In this document: one piece after another, positions 61,356 to 64,000 of the stretch
Layout: each line of letters begins with the position of its first letter
How positions within the stretch are numbered: position 1 is the stretch's first letter
Source: Myceligenerans pegani
Lineage (GTDB): Bacteria; Actinomycetota; Actinomycetes; Actinomycetales; Cellulomonadaceae
Reading direction: 5' to 3'
NCBI RefSeq assembly: GCF_014892515.1
Contig: NZ_JADBGR010000087.1
Coordinates: 1-64,000, forward strand
DNA length: 64,000 bases
The notes under the pieces: model-generated
Seen by the model: the letters and a program-made list of their open reading frames with translations, nothing else
What the model was told of the DNA's origin: nothing
Database searches by the model: none
Position numbers and translations under genes: made by a program

Positions 61356-61754
61356 ATGGCTGACCTGCTCAGGCCCGCGGATCTCCCCCACGGGTTCGCC
61401 TATCCGCGGGAGTTCGTGCGCGTCGTGGAGCTGGGGATCGTCGACCTGGAGCCGTGGCGGATCCTGGCCGGGGAACGGCTCGCGCGGCGTGCGACAGGAG
61501 TGCGGGACCGGTACCCGAGCCGGGTCCTGGTCCCGTTTGCCGAGCGGATCGACAACGACGACGTCGCCTGTTGGGACGTCGACCGGGGCGCACCGGTCGT
61601 CATCGTCCACGACTTAGCCTCGCCCGGATGGGAGCATGTCGCCGAGTTCGCGGACTTCTACGACTGGCTCCGCCAGGCGGTGGAGGACCTGATTGAGTAC
61701 GACGAGGAGTACTGGCCGCCGGCCCACGGACGCTCGGTCGAGAAGCTTCGCTGA
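61356..61754 (+). CDS. SMI1/KNR4-like small acidic protein
   Basis: A 132-residue acidic protein. YPREFVRVVELGIVDLEPWR, FAERIDNDDVACWDVDRGAP and VVIVHDLASPGWEHVAEFAD match the SMI1/KNR4 (SUKH) layout, including the closing FYDWLRQAVEDLIEY helix. SUKH proteins are often immunity proteins against polymorphic toxins; no toxin gene is next to it. GGGGAGG precedes the ATG. Confidence 0.7.
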   Translation: MADLLRPADLPHGFAYPREFVRVVELGIVDLEPWRILAGERLARRATGVRDRYPSRVLVPFAERIDNDDVACWDVDRGAPVVIVHDLASPGWEHVAEFADFYDWLRQAVEDLIEYDEEYWPPAHGRSVEKLR

Positions 61755-61808
61755 GAACACCTGAAGAGGGGATGGACATGGTGCCGACGCCACTTTGTAT
61801 CGCGTTCA

Positions 61809-62303
61809 TCAGGACGGCGTTGAGGCCGGTGGGCCGAGGTCGCTGGTTGTTCTGGCTGTTCCGACGAACGACCGGATCGTTGTGCGCGTGAAGGTCCGGA
61901 TGGACTCCGCCTCATCTCGGTCCTGGACATCGAGGAACTTCTCCATCGAGTGGTAGGCAGCCTGGGCGGCTTCGATGACTTCCTGGCGATCGGCCAGGAG
62001 TTCGACGAGATAGAGCGACTGCAGTGCCGTGTCGCGGCTGCGGTGGGACAGACGCCGATGTTCCTCGACACCAGGATCATGAGGGTCTTTGACTCTGGCG
62101 AATGCGCGATCCAGCATCGCGCGTCTATAGGTGGTGAGGGCGCCGGCGAACTCGCTGTACGCAGCGACGCGCTCTTGGCGTAGCTTTTCTTCCCGTGCCC
62201 ATTGGTTGGCTGCGGCGGCATTGCGTCGCGTGAACCGGTGCGCGACGGCTTGTCCGACAAGACTGGCAATGATGGCGAGCACACCACCGAGGATGACGTC
62301 CAC
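61809..62303 (-). CDS. Membrane-anchored coiled-coil protein
   Basis: A 164-residue protein with one N-terminal membrane segment (VDVILGGVLAIIASLVGQAV) and a long helical charged remainder (AREEKLRQERVAAYSEFAGA), as in small single-anchor proteins of accessory regions. GTG start; the longer frame to 62339 lacks a ribosome site. No family recognised. Confidence 0.65.
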   Translation of the reverse strand: MDVILGGVLAIIASLVGQAVAHRFTRRNAAAANQWAREEKLRQERVAAYSEFAGALTTYRRAMLDRAFARVKDPHDPGVEEHRRLSHRSRDTALQSLYLVELLADRQEVIEAAQAAYHSMEKFLDVQDRDEAESIRTFTRTTIRSFVGTARTTSDLGPPASTPS

Positions 62304-62434
62304 CAGGCAAGGGTCCCTGTGGCGTGCGCCGATGGGCAACCGACGTTCCTGCTGCCTTTGGGACAGCGGGCGTGCTGGTTTGTCGGCGCGTCGGACGAGT
62401 GGTTCGACGCAGCCTATGGGCGCCTCGATCGCGC

Positions 62435-62806
62435 TTACGACCTGTTCGAAGGCGCGACGGGTTCAGGTTCGTAGAATTCGCCTTCGTCGCCCTGGATCCT
62501 GGCGTCGAGCGCGGCGGCGATCTGGTGGGCCTTCGCGAGGGCGGTTGTGTCTCCCATCGGGACGCTGATGCGACCGCCAGTGAAGTGGAACGGGACCTCG
62601 ACGGCCTGGGGATGGCCTGTCCACACTGCGAGGTTCTCCATCGGCAGGGTCAGGACTTCTCCGTCTGGAAGACGTGCGGTGACTTCACTGCGGGGATCGA
62701 GTTCCGGGTCCGCGTCGATGAGAGCGAGCCACTCGTCGATCGAGATCCGTGGGCCGTCCGGGTCGATCCAGTTCTCGCTACGGGTGATGTGCAAGTCGTA
62801 TCCCAC
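62435..62806 (-). CDS. Hypothetical soluble protein, 123 residues
   Basis: Starts GTG with GGAGGAAAT before it. YDLHITRSENWIDPDGPRIS, EWLALIDADPELDPRS and WTGHPQAVEVPFHFTGGRIS suggest a small alpha/beta domain seen in several actinobacterial and proteobacterial hypothetical proteins. It ends with an Asp/Glu/Pro-rich tail. Function not known. Confidence 0.68.
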   Translation of the reverse strand: MGYDLHITRSENWIDPDGPRISIDEWLALIDADPELDPRSEVTARLPDGEVLTLPMENLAVWTGHPQAVEVPFHFTGGRISVPMGDTTALAKAHQIAAALDARIQGDEGEFYEPEPVAPSNRS

Positions 62807-62908
62807 CGTGATTTCCTCCTCGGCTGCGCGGAACAGGTGGCAGTAAGGATTCCAGACCACACGCGGCTGTTTGATCTGGCCACTGGTCCGGTTTCCCGCT
62901 GCAGCATG

Positions 62909-63505
62909 TCAGTCGGTGTCGATGAGTCCGCGGTTGCGGCCACAGTGGCGGCAGCGGAAGTGGTGGCACAACACGCTGGCCTCGTCGCGGTCGTCAACGT
63001 AGTTGAGCATCTCACCGACCTCGGGCTCGGAAGCGAGTTCCCCGCGCAGCTCGGGATCACCACGCAGCGTGGCCGCGCTGATCCGTCCGAGGTAGGTCAT
63101 GGCGTCACGGCAGCAGACGAGCCACATCACGTCCTGCCACGACGGGAACCCCGGTGTGCAGCGGCAGACCTGGTCGACCACTTGTCGGGGAACCTGCTGG
63201 TAGGGCGGTGTGGGCGGGTAGCCGAGCTCTTCCTGGATTCCCGGTGGGTACCGGCCTTCGATGTCGTTGAGGTAGGCGTCGAACCGTTCGGCCAGGGTTC
63301 CGTCGGCGATGCACCAGGGGCACACCGGTCCGACGTCGTGCTCGGAGTAGACCGGCAGCGCGTACCGGTACGGGCGTGCGTTGCCGCACACGGAGCACGT
63401 GATCGCCTCGGGAGAGATGGCGCCAGTAGCCACGGGGTCGGGGTGGTAGCGGAACGAGGGAAGGGCCCCGGGCGACGACGCCGTGGGCAGAGCGTCGCGG
63501 GTCAT
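62909..63505 (-). CDS. CbrC family (UPF0167) protein
   Basis: A 198-residue protein. FRYHPDPVATGAI, ITCSVCGNARPYRYALPVYS, VCPWCIADGTLAERFDAYLN and a closing CHHFRCRHCGRNRGL match the CbrC layout with several Cys pairs that could bind zinc. E. coli CbrC is linked with colicin E2 tolerance. Its ATG overlaps the stop of the upstream gene. The role here is unknown. Confidence 0.82.
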   Translation of the reverse strand: MTRDALPTASSPGALPSFRYHPDPVATGAISPEAITCSVCGNARPYRYALPVYSEHDVGPVCPWCIADGTLAERFDAYLNDIEGRYPPGIQEELGYPPTPPYQQVPRQVVDQVCRCTPGFPSWQDVMWLVCCRDAMTYLGRISAATLRGDPELRGELASEPEVGEMLNYVDDRDEASVLCHHFRCRHCGRNRGLIDTD

Positions 63506-63999
63506 GCGTCCGCGCCCGCCAGAGCGTCGCGGAGGGCGTCGCGGAACTGTTCGTCGGCGGCGACGAAGGTGCCGAGCTGTCCGCCGGTGACGAACCGGGC
63601 GTCGCGTTCGATGACGTTGCGCCAGCGCTGGACGGCGGCGGGGGACAGGAGGGGCGCGAGCGTGGCCAGCGCGGTGACGGTGTCGTCGCCGCGGTATTGG
63701 CCAGCCTGCGCTGCGAGACGATCGGCGACATTGTCGACGTCGAAGTCGCAGCCCGCGCGGGCCAGAGCGGTCGCGGCCGCGGCCAGCGCGATGGGATCGT
63801 CGAGCAGCGCGCGCAGGACGAGCTCAAGGGCGGCGGCCTCGACGCCGAGCCGTGCAGCGGTACGGGCGGCGTTCGCCCGCTGGTATCCCCACAGGAATCC
63901 CTCGCGCTCGGCAAGCCGGTCAGTCACCTCGGTCACGGCCGCCACCACGGGCGCGGGATCGTCGGTTCGTTCCCACAGTGCTGCGGCGAGGGCGAGCTT
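63502..63999 (-). CDS. Helical hypothetical protein, 5' end outside the window
   Basis: The frame stays open to the window edge, so the gene is partial. An internal GTG at 63948 could serve as start but codons upstream (KLALAAALWERTDDPAPV) look like coding sequence. The visible 165 residues are Ala/Leu-rich helices (AALELVLRALLDDPIALAAA), perhaps HEAT-like repeats. It overlaps the CbrC gene by 4 bases. Confidence 0.65.
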   Translation of the reverse strand, partial: KLALAAALWERTDDPAPVVAAVTEVTDRLAEREGFLWGYQRANAARTAARLGVEAAALELVLRALLDDPIALAAAATALARAGCDFDVDNVADRLAAQAGQYRGDDTVTALATLAPLLSPAAVQRWRNVIERDARFVTGGQLGTFVAADEQFRDALRDALAGADA

Positions 64000-64000
64000 C

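Noticed and set aside
1-64000. CRISPR array
   Set aside because: No set of regularly spaced short repeats was seen anywhere in the window.

Overview
The window is high-GC, densely coded DNA from an actinobacterium. The glycan-use genes on the left (GH9, GH3/NagZ-like, NagA, NagB, three sugar ABC permeases, LacI regulators) would fit a soil or plant-litter member of Micrococcales such as Promicromonosporaceae or Cellulomonadaceae. That placement is an inference from gene content, not from a marker gene.

Region 1 (1-21.0 kb) is a chromosomal glycan-utilisation region. A sugar permease fragment and a secreted GH9 enzyme meet tail to tail over two strong hairpins. A DeoR/LacI-hybrid regulator and a hydroxyacid dehydrogenase diverge from a DUF2264 gene, with two look-alike palindromes between them. 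An amino-sugar module follows: nagA and nagB, a GH3 NagZ-type hexosaminidase, a lipoprotein binding protein, two permeases, two Gfo/Idh/MocA oxidoreductases, a LacI regulator, an epimerase, a DapA-like lyase and a LamG protein. The same 15-bp LacI-type operator lies in both divergent promoters of the module.

Region 2 (21.07-35.5 kb) looks like an integrated island. At both ends is a related repeat of about 105 bp that contains the 3' end of a tRNA-Gly(UCC) gene, well preserved on the right and degenerate on the left. Inside are a TetR gene with two operators, an F420-type oxidoreductase, a MarR-controlled ABC-2 exporter, an inositol-phosphatase-like gene cut by an ISL3-family remnant, and a five-gene operon. 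That operon is led by a 1294-residue HTH/nSTAND/WD40-like protein and includes DUF6232, a partner sharing its G/N-rich segment, a 37-residue Cys-rich peptide and a membrane-anchored protein.

Region 3 (35.5-44 kb) starts at the right-hand tRNA fragment with a broken MobF relaxase. It continues with DUF2625, an MFS exporter beside a MerR regulator that carries a sliding-clamp-like domain, and a minus-strand NADAR / ATP-grasp / DUF6924 operon.

Region 4 (44-60.3 kb) is the most unusual part. A tightly overlapping minus-strand operon encodes a radical SAM protein, a DnaQ-type exonuclease, a dTMP-kinase-like protein, an aldo/keto reductase and a PIMT-type methyltransferase. Beside it a plus-strand set encodes an XRE/TPR-like regulator, a 40-residue candidate precursor peptide followed by a 15-bp hairpin, an asparagine-synthetase-like cyclase with no glutaminase Cys, a methyltransferase, a second XRE regulator broken by one in-frame TGA, an APH-fold kinase and two paralogous HAD proteins (one degenerate). 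It resembles a peptide or peptide-nucleotide natural-product locus of a type I cannot name.

Region 5 (60.3-64 kb) holds small accessory genes: an Mth938-like protein, two membrane-anchored proteins, a CbrC-family protein and a gene running off the right edge.
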